Below the pieces are notes generated by a model. It searched no databases. It was not told where the DNA came from and saw nothing but the letters and a program-made list of their open reading frames with translations. Shown in pieces: positions 26,066 through 38,031 of a DNA stretch of 49,588 bases. The position numbers and the translations under genes are program-made. The DNA is from Bacteroidales bacterium (lineage in GTDB: Bacteria > Bacteroidota > Bacteroidia > Bacteroidales > UBA4181). Position 1 is the first letter of the stretch. Each line of letters begins with the position of its first letter. The DNA lies in NCBI GenBank assembly GCA_017523725.1, contig JAFWVY010000061.1:1-49588 (forward strand). Reading direction: 5' to 3'.

Positions 26066-29000
26066 ATGGACGAAACATTCAATCCCGATATCACCCCGCA
26101 GGAAGAACAGGTTTTCTCCATCAAAGGCATGTACCAGAACTGGTTTCTGGACTACGCCTCGTACGTCATCCTCGAGCGGGCCGTGCCGCATCTCGACGAC
26201 GGTCTGAAACCCGTGCAGCGGCGCATTCTGCACACCATGAAGACGCTCGAGGACGGGCGCTACAACAAGGTGGCCAACATCATCGGCCAGACCATGCAGT
26301 ACCACCCGCACGGCGACGCCTCCATCGGCGATGCGCTGGTCAACCTCGGGCAGAAAGACCTGCTCATCGACACACAGGGAAACTGGGGCAACATCTTCAC
26401 CGGCGACGGGGCCGCCGCGCCGCGCTACATCGAGGCCAGACTCTCGAAATTCGCGCTGGACGTGGTGTTCAACCCCAAGACCACCGAGTGGAAACTCTCG
26501 TACGACGGCCGCAAGAAAGAGCCGATTACGCTGCCCATCAAGTTCCCGCTGCTGCTGGCTCAGGGTGCTGAAGGCATCGCCGTGGGTCTGGCCTCGAAGA
26601 TCCTGCCGCACAACTTCAACGAACTTCTCGATGCCTCCATCGCCTACCTGCGGCACGAGGACTTCGCGCTGTATCCCGACTTCCCGACGGGCGGCCTCAT
26701 CGACGTCAGCAAATACAACGACGGCAAGCGCGGCGGCTCGGTGCGCATCCGCGCCGTCATCCGGAAGACCGACAGCAAGACGCTGGTCATCGACGAGATA
26801 CCGTACGGCAAGACCTCCGGCGGCATCATCGAAAGCATCCTCAAGGCCAACGAACGGGGCAAGATCAAGATCAAGAAAATCGACGACAACACCTCCGACC
26901 GCGCCTCCATCGTCATCCACCTGGCCGCCGGCGTATCGCCCGACAAGACCATCGATGCGCTGTACGCCCTCACCGACTGCGAGATCAACATCTCGAACAA
27001 CTGCTGCACCATCTGGAAGAACAAGCCGAATCTTATGAGCATCAGCGAGATGCTCAAATTTTCGACCGACCGGACCGTGGAACTGCTGCGGCAGGAACTG
27101 CAGATACGGCTGGGTGAGCTGGAGAACGACTGGCATTATTCGTCGCTCGAGAAAATATTCTTCGAAGAAGGCATCTACAAAGAACTGGAGAACAAGGAAT
27201 ACGAGACCTGGGATGCCCAGCTCACGGGCATCGAACGCCGTTTCGACCCCTACCGCCAGCTGCTGCAGCGCGAAATCCTGCGCGAAGATGTGGAGAAACT
27301 CTGCGAAAAACCCATCCGCAAAATCTCGAAATTCGACATCAAGAAGGCCGACGAACACATCAAGGCCGTCGAAGCCGAAATGGCACAGGTCAAACGCGAC
27401 CTCCGGCACCTGACCGACTACGCCATCCGGTATTTCGAGCACATCAAGGAAAAATACGGCGCAGACCGCCAGCGCAAGACCGTCATCCAGAATTTCGACA
27501 CCATCGAGGCCACCAAGGTGGTCATGGCCAACGAGAAACTCTACATCAACCGGGAGGAAGGCTTCGTCGGCTACGGCCTGAAACGAGACGAATACATCTG
27601 CGACTGCTCCGACATGGACGACATCATCGTAGTCCACAAAGACGGCACTTACGTGGTGAGCAAAGTCTCCGAGAAAGCCTTCTTCGGCAAGAACATCATC
27701 TACGCCAACGTCTTCAAGAAGAACGACACCCGCACCATCTACAATGTGGTGTACCGCAACGGGAAAAACGGCGTGAACATGATGAAACGCTGCGCCGTCA
27801 CAGGGGTCACGCGCGACAAAGTGTACGATCTCACCCAAGGTGTCGAAGGCAGCACCATTCTGTATTTCAGCGCCAATCCCAACGGCGAAGGCGAGATTCT
27901 CCGTGTGGTGCTGCGGCCCGTCGCGCACGTCCGCCGCACCCATATCGAGGTGGATCTGGCCGACCTGGCCATCAAGGGACGCGGCGCACGCGGCAACGTG
28001 CTCACCAAATACCCCATCCAGCGCATCGCACTGAAAGAGAAAGGTGCTTCGACGCTGGGCGGCACCAACATCTACTGGGACAGCGCCGTCAACCGCATCA
28101 ACAGCGACGGGCACGGCCAGTTCGTGGGCGAGATGCACGGCGACGACCAGTTGCTCGTCATCACTTCGGACGCCCTGTACCGCACCACATCCTACGACCT
28201 GACACAGCGTTTCGAAACCAACGTCAGCCGCATCGAGCCGTTCGACCCCGACCGTGTCTACACCGCCGTCTATTTCAACGACGAACAAGACTTTTATTAC
28301 CTCAAGCGCTTCCCGTTCGAAGCCGTTTCAACGCCGGTGCCCTTCATCGCAGAGGACGGCCACTGCAGCCTAGTGCTGCTCAGCAGCGCACTGCAGCCGC
28401 GTTTCCGCATCACTTTCGGCGGCAAGCATGCCTCCCGCGAACCCGAAATCGTGGAGGCCGAGACCTTCATCGGCGTCAAGAGCCTGCGGGCCAAAGGCAA
28501 ACGCCTGACCAACTTCACGGTAGAAACCATCGAAGAAATCGAGCCCGAAGAAGAGGATCTGCCGGACAGCCCAGACATCGAAACCGAGCCTGATATGGAA
28601 GCGCCCGAGACTGCACAGCCAGCCTTCGAAGAGGAACCCGCTGAACCCGAAACTGCCCAGCCAGAGACCGAAGCAGCGTCCGCAGAAGAGCCGGCAGTTG
28701 AAGAGCCCATAGCCGAGGAACCGGCAGCAGAAGCACCGAAAGCGGAAGAAGCCGTAGCCGAGGAAAGGGCGACGAAGGAGTCCGCAGCCAAGGACGAGGC
28801 ATCCAAGACCGAAGATCCCAAAGCCGAAGAACCGCCGGTAAAGAAAACGGCCACGAAGAAGCCCGCCGCAAAGAAAGCAACAGGCAAGAAGGCAGCGGAT
28901 ACCGGCAAGGATGCCGAACCGACGGCCGACACAGAACCTTTCGAGATGCTGGATACCGATACGCCGGCCGGAGAAGAAACCGACGCTACAACCATAGCAG

Positions 29001-29116
29001 AAACCCAAGCATCCGACAGGGAACCGGTCACAGACCGCTACCCCGAAATCCGGACCGTCGTCCGCAAAGGCGGCGACGACCATCAGGAAGAAGAACTCTT
29101 GCTCGACTGGGAATGA
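26066..29116 (+). CDS. parC: DNA topoisomerase IV subunit A (ParC) with long acidic/lysine-rich tail
   Basis: DNA breakage-reunion subunit. The N-terminal winged-helix region has DDGLKPVQRRILHTM, and the catalytic tyrosine lies in AAPRYIEARL near residue 120. The tower and coiled-coil regions follow (FFEEGIYKELENKEYETWD, EMAQVKRDLRHLTDYAIRYFEHI). The C-terminal beta-pinwheel-like domain contains repeats such as YICDCSDMDDIIVVHKDGTY. From about residue 820 the protein is low complexity: a Glu/Ala/Pro tract, then a lysine patch at 925-945 (KKTATKKPAAKKATGKKAAD) and another acidic end. At 1016 residues it is some 150-200 longer than the recognisable fold. The ATG follows parE by six bases, and the stop overlaps aroK by four. 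Confidence 0.92.
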   Translation: MDETFNPDITPQEEQVFSIKGMYQNWFLDYASYVILERAVPHLDDGLKPVQRRILHTMKTLEDGRYNKVANIIGQTMQYHPHGDASIGDALVNLGQKDLLIDTQGNWGNIFTGDGAAAPRYIEARLSKFALDVVFNPKTTEWKLSYDGRKKEPITLPIKFPLLLAQGAEGIAVGLASKILPHNFNELLDASIAYLRHEDFALYPDFPTGGLIDVSKYNDGKRGGSVRIRAVIRKTDSKTLVIDEIPYGKTSGGIIESILKANERGKIKIKKIDDNTSDRASIVIHLAAGVSPDKTIDALYALTDCEINISNNCCTIWKNKPNLMSISEMLKFSTDRTVELLRQELQIRLGELENDWHYSSLEKIFFEEGIYKELENKEYETWDAQLTGIERRFDPYRQLLQREILREDVEKLCEKPIRKISKFDIKKADEHIKAVEAEMAQVKRDLRHLTDYAIRYFEHIKEKYGADRQRKTVIQNFDTIEATKVVMANEKLYINREEGFVGYGLKRDEYICDCSDMDDIIVVHKDGTYVVSKVSEKAFFGKNIIYANVFKKNDTRTIYNVVYRNGKNGVNMMKRCAVTGVTRDKVYDLTQGVEGSTILYFSANPNGEGEILRVVLRPVAHVRRTHIEVDLADLAIKGRGARGNVLTKYPIQRIALKEKGASTLGGTNIYWDSAVNRINSDGHGQFVGEMHGDDQLLVITSDALYRTTSYDLTQRFETNVSRIEPFDPDRVYTAVYFNDEQDFYYLKRFPFEAVSTPVPFIAEDGHCSLVLLSSALQPRFRITFGGKHASREPEIVEAETFIGVKSLRAKGKRLTNFTVETIEEIEPEEEDLPDSPDIETEPDMEAPETAQPAFEEEPAEPETAQPETEAASAEEPAVEEPIAEEPAAEAPKAEEAVAEERATKESAAKDEASKTEDPKAEEPPVKKTATKKPAAKKATGKKAADTGKDAEPTADTEPFEMLDTDTPAGEETDATTIAETQASDREPVTDRYPEIRTVVRKGGDDHQEEELLLDWE

Positions 29117-29622
29117 GAAACGTCTTCCTGACCGGTTTCATGGGCAGCGGCAAAAGCCGCATTGCGCGGTATATCTCGAAGCGCTACGGCATCGTCTGTC
29201 TGGAGACCGACAACCTGATTGAATCACGCGCCCAATGCACCATCCGCGAGATTTTCGAACAACACGGCGAGCCGTATTTCAGGGAACTCGAACGGCAGGT
29301 GCTGCACGACATTCCCGACTATGCCGTCGTCTCCACGGGAGGCGGCCTGCCCTGCCACTTCGACAACATGGAATGGATGCGGGCGCAGGGCACCGTCTTC
29401 TACCTCAAAGCCAGGACCGAGGTGCTGGCCGCGCGGCTGGACACGCCCGAATCGCGGGTCAAACGGCCGCTGCTTCCCGATACGGCACAGCTGATACCAT
29501 ACATCGAAGCGACGCTGAAGACCCGCGAACCATTCTATCTGCAGGCCGACTACACCATCGACGTATCCGACCTGTCTGTCAGAGACATTGTAAAACAAAT
29601 CATCGACATCACCGGCCAATGA
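29113..29622 (+). CDS. aroK: Shikimate kinase
   Basis: Phosphorylates shikimate at the 3-OH with ATP, the step before EPSP synthase. The 169-residue length is typical. Walker A is GFMGSGKS at residues 8-15. Shikimate-binding residues follow in ETDNLIESRAQCTIREIF (Asp in the expected place), FRELER and STGGGLP (about 75). The lid region carries the arginine of RVKRPLL, and an adenine-binding-type arginine sits near TREPFYLQADY. It overlaps the parC stop by four bases (ATGA), so it is translated with the topoisomerase genes and not with the aromatic operon at the left. Confidence 0.95.
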   Translation: MRNVFLTGFMGSGKSRIARYISKRYGIVCLETDNLIESRAQCTIREIFEQHGEPYFRELERQVLHDIPDYAVVSTGGGLPCHFDNMEWMRAQGTVFYLKARTEVLAARLDTPESRVKRPLLPDTAQLIPYIEATLKTREPFYLQADYTIDVSDLSVRDIVKQIIDITGQ

Positions 29623-29657
29623 CCGGACACGGCCGCCGTTCGTTCAAACCAGTCATC

Positions 29658-30311
29658 ATGAAAGTCTATACCTTGGTTTTCAACCCCTTCGAAGAGAATA
29701 CCTATCTCGTGGCGGACGCCAACGGCGACACCCTCGTCATCGATCCCGGCTGCGCAACGCCGCAGGAATGTGCCCAGCTCGACGCCACCGTGGCCAAGCA
29801 TGGCCTGCATCCCCGGAAGATGGTGCTGACCCACTGCCATTTCGACCATACCGCCGGATGTGCCGCCGTCAAGGCAAAGTACGGCATCACCTGCGGCATG
29901 TCCCGCGGAGATTTGCCATATCTCAAAGACATGCAGCAGCAAGGCATCGCCTTCGGCTTTGGTGCGACCGAACTGCCAGAGGCTGATTTCTGGCTCGATG
30001 ACACCCCGGAGATCCGCTGGGGCGAAGCCGCCCTGCAAGTCATCGCCACCCCCGGGCACTCCGCCGGCAGCGTCTGCTTCTACGCGCCGGGCGAGCACCT
30101 GCTCTTTGCCGGCGACACCATCTTCCAGGGCAGCATCGGCCGCACCGACCTACCGGGCGGCAACTACGACACCCTGATGGACAGCATCGAGCAACGCATC
30201 CTGACCTTGCCGCCCGACACCCGCATCTTTTCCGGACACGGTCCTTCCTCCACCCTGGACGAAGAACGGCTGAACAACCCGTTTCTTCTGCGCCTCGGAC
30301 GTTACCTGTAA
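29658..30311 (+). CDS. Metallo-beta-lactamase-fold hydrolase (glyoxalase II-like)
   Basis: A 217-residue cytoplasmic zinc hydrolase. The metal signature is LTHCHFDHTAG (HxHxDH) at about residue 57, with later ligands in ATPGHSAGSVCF, LLFAGDTIFQGSIGRTDLPGG and FSGHGPSSTL. This is the short glyoxalase-II-like subgroup whose members hydrolyse thioesters such as hydroxyacylglutathione; the true substrate is unknown and thiols other than glutathione are likely in Bacteroidetes. I chose ATG 29658 (MKVYTLVFNPFEENTYLV), which gives the usual N-terminus; the open frame extends upstream but only through aroK in another frame. It is followed by gcvP after 15 bases. Confidence 0.9.
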   Translation: MKVYTLVFNPFEENTYLVADANGDTLVIDPGCATPQECAQLDATVAKHGLHPRKMVLTHCHFDHTAGCAAVKAKYGITCGMSRGDLPYLKDMQQQGIAFGFGATELPEADFWLDDTPEIRWGEAALQVIATPGHSAGSVCFYAPGEHLLFAGDTIFQGSIGRTDLPGGNYDTLMDSIEQRILTLPPDTRIFSGHGPSSTLDEERLNNPFLLRLGRYL

Positions 30312-30326
30312 TCCATAAACAAGCAT

Positions 30327-33173
<2,847 letters not shown>

Positions 33174-33179
33174 GCGACG

Positions 33180-35624
33180 CTATTCGGTTTGTATGGCCAG
33201 GCTGCCGGCCTTCAAGTTCTCGCCCGTACCGCTCAGATGAAGCGATGATGGCGTCCGCCCGCTTTGTATCAGCACCTGAGCCAGGCCATTGAAAACCGGA
33301 ATGCTGAACGCATGACAGTCGGACGTTTCGGGATGATCGCCGCCCAGATATGAAGGATCGCCGTTGCCCGCTCCGAGAATGCGTCCGTCGCCCTCAAGGA
33401 TGAACTCGATCATCTGACAGGCATCGGGTACCATGCGGCCCTTGACATCCTGCACCTCGACAGTTACCACACTGAGGTCCCGTCCGTCGGCTGCAATAGA
33501 GGCACGATCGGCTTTCAGCACAATCCTGGAAGCCGGTTTGGTTGTTTCCACCGTCTCCGTCATGATGCGCCGGCCATTCCTGTAACCTGTGGCCACGACC
33601 TTGCCCGGCTGATAGACCGTCTTCCATTTCAGGTGTCCGTTGGGGGGCATGGCCTGGCGCGCCAGTTTGCGCCCGTTCACCGTCAGCTCCACCTCCTCGC
33701 AGTTGCTGTATACCCATAATTCAACTTCCTCGCCCTCATGTCCTTGCAGATTCCAATGGGGAAAAATGTGGAGTACCGGTTCGTCGGTCCACCAGGCTTT
33801 CAGGTACCATGCCTCATCTTTGGGGAAACCGCAATAGTCAAAAATGCCGAACTCGGAGTCATGGGCCGGGTAGCTGAGCGGATTGGGTTCTCCGCGATAG
33901 TCAAAACCTGTCCAGTAGAACAATCCGGCCGCCCAGGGACGCTCTGCATAGAACTGCCAGCCGCGTTCAATGCGGTTCTCTGTGCCGTCCTTGTCGGGAG
34001 TCAGGTTCAAGGCACGCATGTGCCCCGTCCGTCTGGGCACATCGAAATAAACGCCCCGCGTGCCGCAACCCGTAGTCTCCTCGGTGCCGATAATCTTCCA
34101 CGCCGGGTTTTCTTTTTTCCGAGTGTCCACATTATTCTGCAGTATGTAGTTGAAACCCACTACTTCCAGTCCCTTAATCATCTCCGCCCCGCCGGAGTTG
34201 GCAATGGTAGACGGGCGCGTGGGGTCGAGCAGACGGGCATACTCCGTCATGGCCGCAGCCACACGGCGTCCCTGGACGGTATTCTCCATGCCCCACTCCT
34301 CGTTGCCGTTGCTCCAGAGAATAACGCTGGGATGGTTGCGGTCGCGTTTAATCATATTCTCCAGCAGCCGCAAATGTTCTTGGTTGATGCCGGCCAGCCG
34401 GTTCTCGTCGATGACGAGCATACCCTCCCGGTCACAGATGTCGAGCAGCGCGGGAGTCATTGGATTGTGCGATGCCCGATAGGCATTGCAGCCCAGCGTC
34501 TTCAGCTGTCTGATGCGCCACGCCTGCAGGGCATCGGGGATGGCGGCGCCCACCCCTGCATGATCCTGGTGCATATTCATGCCCTTGATTTTCAGCGGTT
34601 GGCCATTCAAGACAAAGCCACGGTCGGCATCGAAGACGATGTCACGAATACCCGTCGTGGTTTCGTAGACATCCGTCACACGGCCGTCCACCCTTACGAT
34701 GGTCTCCACCTTGTAAAGATAAGGATCTGTGGGGCTCCACAGATGAGGTTTATCCAGCATGAGCGTCTGCTTGCAACCGAGCGTCTGCTTGGCCAGCAAA
34801 CGCAGCGACACGGCATCGGTTCTGCCGACCTCGCGGCCTTCAGCATCCAGCAACCGCTGTTCAACATCGCAGTCCTGAGGAGCCAACGCGTGATTGTTCA
34901 CCTCGGTTTCTATGGTGACTACCGCCTTGTCGTACGGTGCCTCCAGGTCTGCATGGACAAACGTGCCGAAAGGCGCCACACTGACGGCCGCCGACTTCAC
35001 CAGCCACACATCGCGGTAGATGCCTGCCCCCTCGTAGAACCAGCCTTCTTCCAGAGAGGCATCCGCACGGACACAAATCAGGTTTTCGCCGCCATAATCA
35101 ACATACTCCGTCACATCGTATATCTGCGTGGCATAACCGCTGGGCTCCGTACCCATGTAGAAACCATTGAACCAGACCCGGGCGTCGCGAAAGACACCGT
35201 CGAACTGCAGGACAATATGCTTACCAAGGTCATCCGGCGGGATATTGATGACCTTGCGATACCATCCGACACTCGTTTCGGGATACTTGTAGCCTACGGT
35301 CTTGTAACCGTGCGAGTGGCTCGCCGCATTCGCATACGGCAAAGTGGTCACCCAGTCATGGGGAATACGCACGTCCTGCCATGTCGAATCATTGAATTTC
35401 TTTGCATACGGTCCCTCATTATGTATCGAATTGGCCTTTGTCAGATAGTTGAAATATTCCGTTCCGCAGCCGAAGTCTTTCGAAGGATCGGAGGCATGGC
35501 CGAATGCAAATTTCCAACCCTCATCCAGCCGGATGACTTCTCGCACATTTGTCTGAGCCGGAGTCCCAAGCGACAGCATCAGGAATGCCGTCAAAAGCAG
35601 TGATCTTATTCTCATTTTGTTCAA
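33180..35624 (-). CDS. GH2 family glycosidase (beta-galactosidase type), secreted
   Basis: Exported 814-residue enzyme with a signal peptide (LLLTAFLMLSLGTPAQ). Sugar-binding domain about 30-210 (RLDEGWKFAFGH, VRIPHDWV, WYRKVINIP), immunoglobulin-like domain to about 315, then the TIM barrel with KIKGMNMHQDHAG and CNAYRASHNPMTP. The acid/base Glu is in WSNGNEEW near residue 438 and the nucleophile Glu in GTEETTGCG near 512. Beta-galactosidase is most likely, but beta-glucuronidase or other GH2 activities cannot be excluded. The C-terminus has an extra Ig-like domain (PASRIVLKADRASIAADG). Base composition is visibly less GC-rich than in the neighbouring housekeeping genes. It would remove galactose from rhamnogalacturonan-I side chains. 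No TAnnTTTG box was found upstream. Confidence 0.9.
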   Translation of the reverse strand: MNKMRIRSLLLTAFLMLSLGTPAQTNVREVIRLDEGWKFAFGHASDPSKDFGCGTEYFNYLTKANSIHNEGPYAKKFNDSTWQDVRIPHDWVTTLPYANAASHSHGYKTVGYKYPETSVGWYRKVINIPPDDLGKHIVLQFDGVFRDARVWFNGFYMGTEPSGYATQIYDVTEYVDYGGENLICVRADASLEEGWFYEGAGIYRDVWLVKSAAVSVAPFGTFVHADLEAPYDKAVVTIETEVNNHALAPQDCDVEQRLLDAEGREVGRTDAVSLRLLAKQTLGCKQTLMLDKPHLWSPTDPYLYKVETIVRVDGRVTDVYETTTGIRDIVFDADRGFVLNGQPLKIKGMNMHQDHAGVGAAIPDALQAWRIRQLKTLGCNAYRASHNPMTPALLDICDREGMLVIDENRLAGINQEHLRLLENMIKRDRNHPSVILWSNGNEEWGMENTVQGRRVAAAMTEYARLLDPTRPSTIANSGGAEMIKGLEVVGFNYILQNNVDTRKKENPAWKIIGTEETTGCGTRGVYFDVPRRTGHMRALNLTPDKDGTENRIERGWQFYAERPWAAGLFYWTGFDYRGEPNPLSYPAHDSEFGIFDYCGFPKDEAWYLKAWWTDEPVLHIFPHWNLQGHEGEEVELWVYSNCEEVELTVNGRKLARQAMPPNGHLKWKTVYQPGKVVATGYRNGRRIMTETVETTKPASRIVLKADRASIAADGRDLSVVTVEVQDVKGRMVPDACQMIEFILEGDGRILGAGNGDPSYLGGDHPETSDCHAFSIPVFNGLAQVLIQSGRTPSSLHLSGTGENLKAGSLAIQTE

Positions 35625-35685
35625 GCTGTCAAATTTCCTTAGAAACTCTAAAATAAATGAAAAGTTGGGAAATCTGCAAGTCCTC

Positions 35686-35766
35686 TCACTCCAGCGGCAG
35701 CTGCACGGTGAAAACCGCCCCCTTGTCAGGTTCCGAACGCACCGATAATCGGACTTTTAAATTGAA
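35686..35766 (-). pseudogene. C-terminal relic of a sensor histidine kinase
   Basis: Reading the minus strand from about 35766 gives 26 codons ending VRSEPDKGAVFTVQLPLE and a TGA stop (35688-35686). This is the typical end of the HATPase domain of sensor kinases (consensus SExGKGSxFxVxLPL). There is no start codon or upstream kinase sequence: the DNA before it is AT-rich and non-coding. I infer the remains of a hybrid two-component or other sensor kinase that once regulated the polysaccharide genes. The length seen is short, so the assignment rests on this one motif. Confidence 0.6.
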
Positions 35767-35976
35767 CTTTTTTTATTATAATAAAAATCATGCTAGCCGC
35801 ATATTTACATATATATCAATACATTACATCGCAAATCAGCTCAAAAAAGTGTGCGATTACCAGAAGTTTGTATAAAAAACGCACACTCTCATGCAATCTC
35901 CCCACTGTCAGAATAGAAAAGATCCGTCACCGCACCTAATTTGACAGCTTCGCTTGATATTGCACCATCAGTGCAC

Positions 35977-36013
35977 AAAAAAAGGCCGTCACTCAGATGA
36001 TTGAGCGACGGCC
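35977..36013 (-). terminator. Intrinsic terminator of the rhamnogalacturonan operon
   Basis: On the minus strand GGCCGTCGCTCA (36013-36002) pairs with TGAGTGACGGCC (35995-35984) with one mismatch around a 6-base loop, followed by seven U (35983-35977). It starts 24 bases after the stop of the last lyase gene. Confidence 0.92.
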
Positions 36014-36036
36014 TCTTCTTTTACGGGTTTTCCTGT

Positions 36037-38019
36037 TTATTTCACCGTCTCCAGACGCAGGTAATCGTACAATACGCCGTTGTTGATGCCGCCGGCAGGT
36101 ACCGTAAGCACCAACTGGTTGGTTCCGGCCTGCAGCAGTGAGGCATCGAACGTGAGGTCTGTCTCATACCACAGTCCCTGTGAGCCGTGACGCGAGACCA
36201 CGCCGTCGGTGGTGGACAGTTCCAGGCTGCCGGCAGCGGCACCGTTCACGGTTACCGGAATGCGGCGGACCGCCGTACCGCACATGGCGGCGCGGAGGAT
36301 CACCTTACCGGCGGGTACAGTAGCCAGGTCGAACTGGATAGTGTAAGGTGTGGCACGGCCGTTAGAAGATACGCCGAAGAAGGCTGCAAACGGACTGTTG
36401 GACGGCTGGGCCGGCTGCGCGGGCGCCTCGTAGTGCGGCACCTGGGCATAGAACCAGTCCTTGGCAGGATCGCTGCTGCCGATGACAAAGGTCACGTCGT
36501 TCGGGAAGAAATCAGCATATTTCTTGGCGATGTCCGGATCGCGGTGCTGGTCTGACTGGAAGAACTCCGAGGCGTTGCGGTTGGCGACACCCACTTCCCA
36601 GAGCTGGTCGCCGTAACGCACGGGCGTCCAAGTCAGCGTGCCCAGGTCAAGCGACTTGCCGGATTCCACCACGACATCGGCCTGGTTGAACTCACCCAGG
36701 ACACCGTCGGTGAAGGCATACAGCGTGTAGCTGCCCGGACGGACGTTCTCCAGCGTAAAGGAACCGTCGGCGTTACCGATGGTCCAGAACTGGTAGAACT
36801 TGGCATCGCGCTGCCACGAGGTCATGACCGGAATCTGCATGGGAGAAGCCGGATCGCGCGGCGACTCATAGAGCGGTGCGCAGAGGCCGACCTGCAGATT
36901 GGTAAAGGTAGCCGGGGCCTGAGGATCCTGCAGCACAAATTTCCCGCTGACAGTGGCCCGCTCGGATTTCTTGGGATAGTCCACGCCGGACACCCAGTCG
37001 AAGGGCCATTTGGCGGCCTCTTTTTCGGCCTGCGCCTTGGCATCGGCATACATGGCGGCTGGCGTCGCACCCGAGTTGACATACAGCAGGAACGGTCCGA
37101 CGACCTTCTCCCAGCGTTCGCCGGCGGCCACATTGACTTCGGCACCGCCGTAATGGCTGCTGCGCCAGTAGTTCAGCACGCATGGCGCCGCTTCGGAATT
37201 GGTGTCGCGGTGGCCCATGAACTCCACTTTGGTAGGGCCGCTGCTCATGTACTCCATAGAGGGGTTGATGAGGTAGAATCCCACGCTGTCAGTTGTGCTG
37301 GACCATCCGAAGGCGCGGTTTTTATACAACACCGACGTATAGACGTACTTGTCGCCGGCATAATAGTCTTTCGGATAGTGGAAATCGACTTTCTCGTCCA
37401 CGCTCATCCAGTCGAAGAACGGCGCCAGCTTGGCGCAGAAACGGGCTTCGCCGAGCTGCGTGTAGGGATAGCTTTCCGGATGGACGAAATAGCAGTAGGT
37501 ATATACACCGGGAAGACCTTTCTCCAGCGTATAGCGGATCTCGATGTCGGAGGCGAACTGGCCGTCCTGCGAGGCGCCGGGACCGGTACCCATCTTGCGG
37601 CCTTCGGAAATGCCTTTCACCGACACTTCGGCGCGGCGGCCGCCGTTCTTGCGCGGATTGATGGTCACCGTGGCTATGGCGTCACGCGTATCGCGCGGAC
37701 CCATGGCGTCATGCGACCAGAAACCGTACTGATGGTCGGTCATACCGCGGTTCAGGCCGTTGGGATTGGCTCCGGGCGGGTCTTTCTGCAAATCGGCCTT
37801 ACCGTCTTCGGTCAGGAATGTGGCCAGCATCTCCTTGCCCTGGTAACGCAGCGAAACGAGGTCGCCCGAGGCCTTGGCCACGACAGCCGTCACGATGCCG
37901 TTGTCCATCGTATAGGTCTCGGCATCTTCGGTCAGCGTCACCTTGGCACCCTTGTCTGCGCAGGCGGTAAACGCCAGAAGAAGCGCAGACAGCACAAATA
38001 GATAAAATTTTCTCTTCAT
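36037..38019 (-). CDS. PL4 family rhamnogalacturonan lyase, lipoprotein (copy 1)
   Basis: Cleaves the rhamnose-galacturonate backbone of rhamnogalacturonan-I by beta-elimination. The 660 residues carry a lipobox (LLLAFTAC, Cys 20), so it is a membrane-anchored enzyme. The N-terminal super-sandwich lyase domain spans about 25-345 (VTLTEDAETYTMDNG, VSLRYQGKEML, KVEFMGHRDTNSEAA, NYWRSSHYGGAEVN). A fibronectin-like domain follows at about 358-455 (ATVSGKFVLQD, SFTLENVRPGSYTLYAF), then a jelly-roll carbohydrate-binding-like domain (QLWEVGVANRNASEFF to YDYLRLETVK). This three-domain order is that of PL4. It is a paralogue of the protein at 39433-41382, closely similar along its whole length. Last gene of the operon, 12 bases after the acetylesterase. 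Confidence 0.92.
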   Translation of the reverse strand: MKRKFYLFVLSALLLAFTACADKGAKVTLTEDAETYTMDNGIVTAVVAKASGDLVSLRYQGKEMLATFLTEDGKADLQKDPPGANPNGLNRGMTDHQYGFWSHDAMGPRDTRDAIATVTINPRKNGGRRAEVSVKGISEGRKMGTGPGASQDGQFASDIEIRYTLEKGLPGVYTYCYFVHPESYPYTQLGEARFCAKLAPFFDWMSVDEKVDFHYPKDYYAGDKYVYTSVLYKNRAFGWSSTTDSVGFYLINPSMEYMSSGPTKVEFMGHRDTNSEAAPCVLNYWRSSHYGGAEVNVAAGERWEKVVGPFLLYVNSGATPAAMYADAKAQAEKEAAKWPFDWVSGVDYPKKSERATVSGKFVLQDPQAPATFTNLQVGLCAPLYESPRDPASPMQIPVMTSWQRDAKFYQFWTIGNADGSFTLENVRPGSYTLYAFTDGVLGEFNQADVVVESGKSLDLGTLTWTPVRYGDQLWEVGVANRNASEFFQSDQHRDPDIAKKYADFFPNDVTFVIGSSDPAKDWFYAQVPHYEAPAQPAQPSNSPFAAFFGVSSNGRATPYTIQFDLATVPAGKVILRAAMCGTAVRRIPVTVNGAAAGSLELSTTDGVVSRHGSQGLWYETDLTFDASLLQAGTNQLVLTVPAGGINNGVLYDYLRLETVK

Positions 38020-38031
38020 AGTGTCAGCATG

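Larger units (their letters stand above)
35625..36036. other. AT-rich intergenic region with decayed DNA
   Basis: A 412-base gap between the GH2 gene and the lyase operon. It holds a histidine-kinase relic (35686-35766), an AT-rich stretch at 35766-35880 with runs such as TTTTTTTATTATAATAAAAA, and the operon terminator (35977-36013). A 72-codon frame at 35657-35875 (plus) has no family likeness and is not accepted as a gene. The composition differs clearly from the flanking DNA, which fits loss of a gene by deletion. Confidence 0.7.

Noticed and set aside
35657..35875. 72-codon plus-strand frame in the AT-rich gap
   Set aside because: No start context, no family likeness, and it crosses the kinase relic on the other strand.
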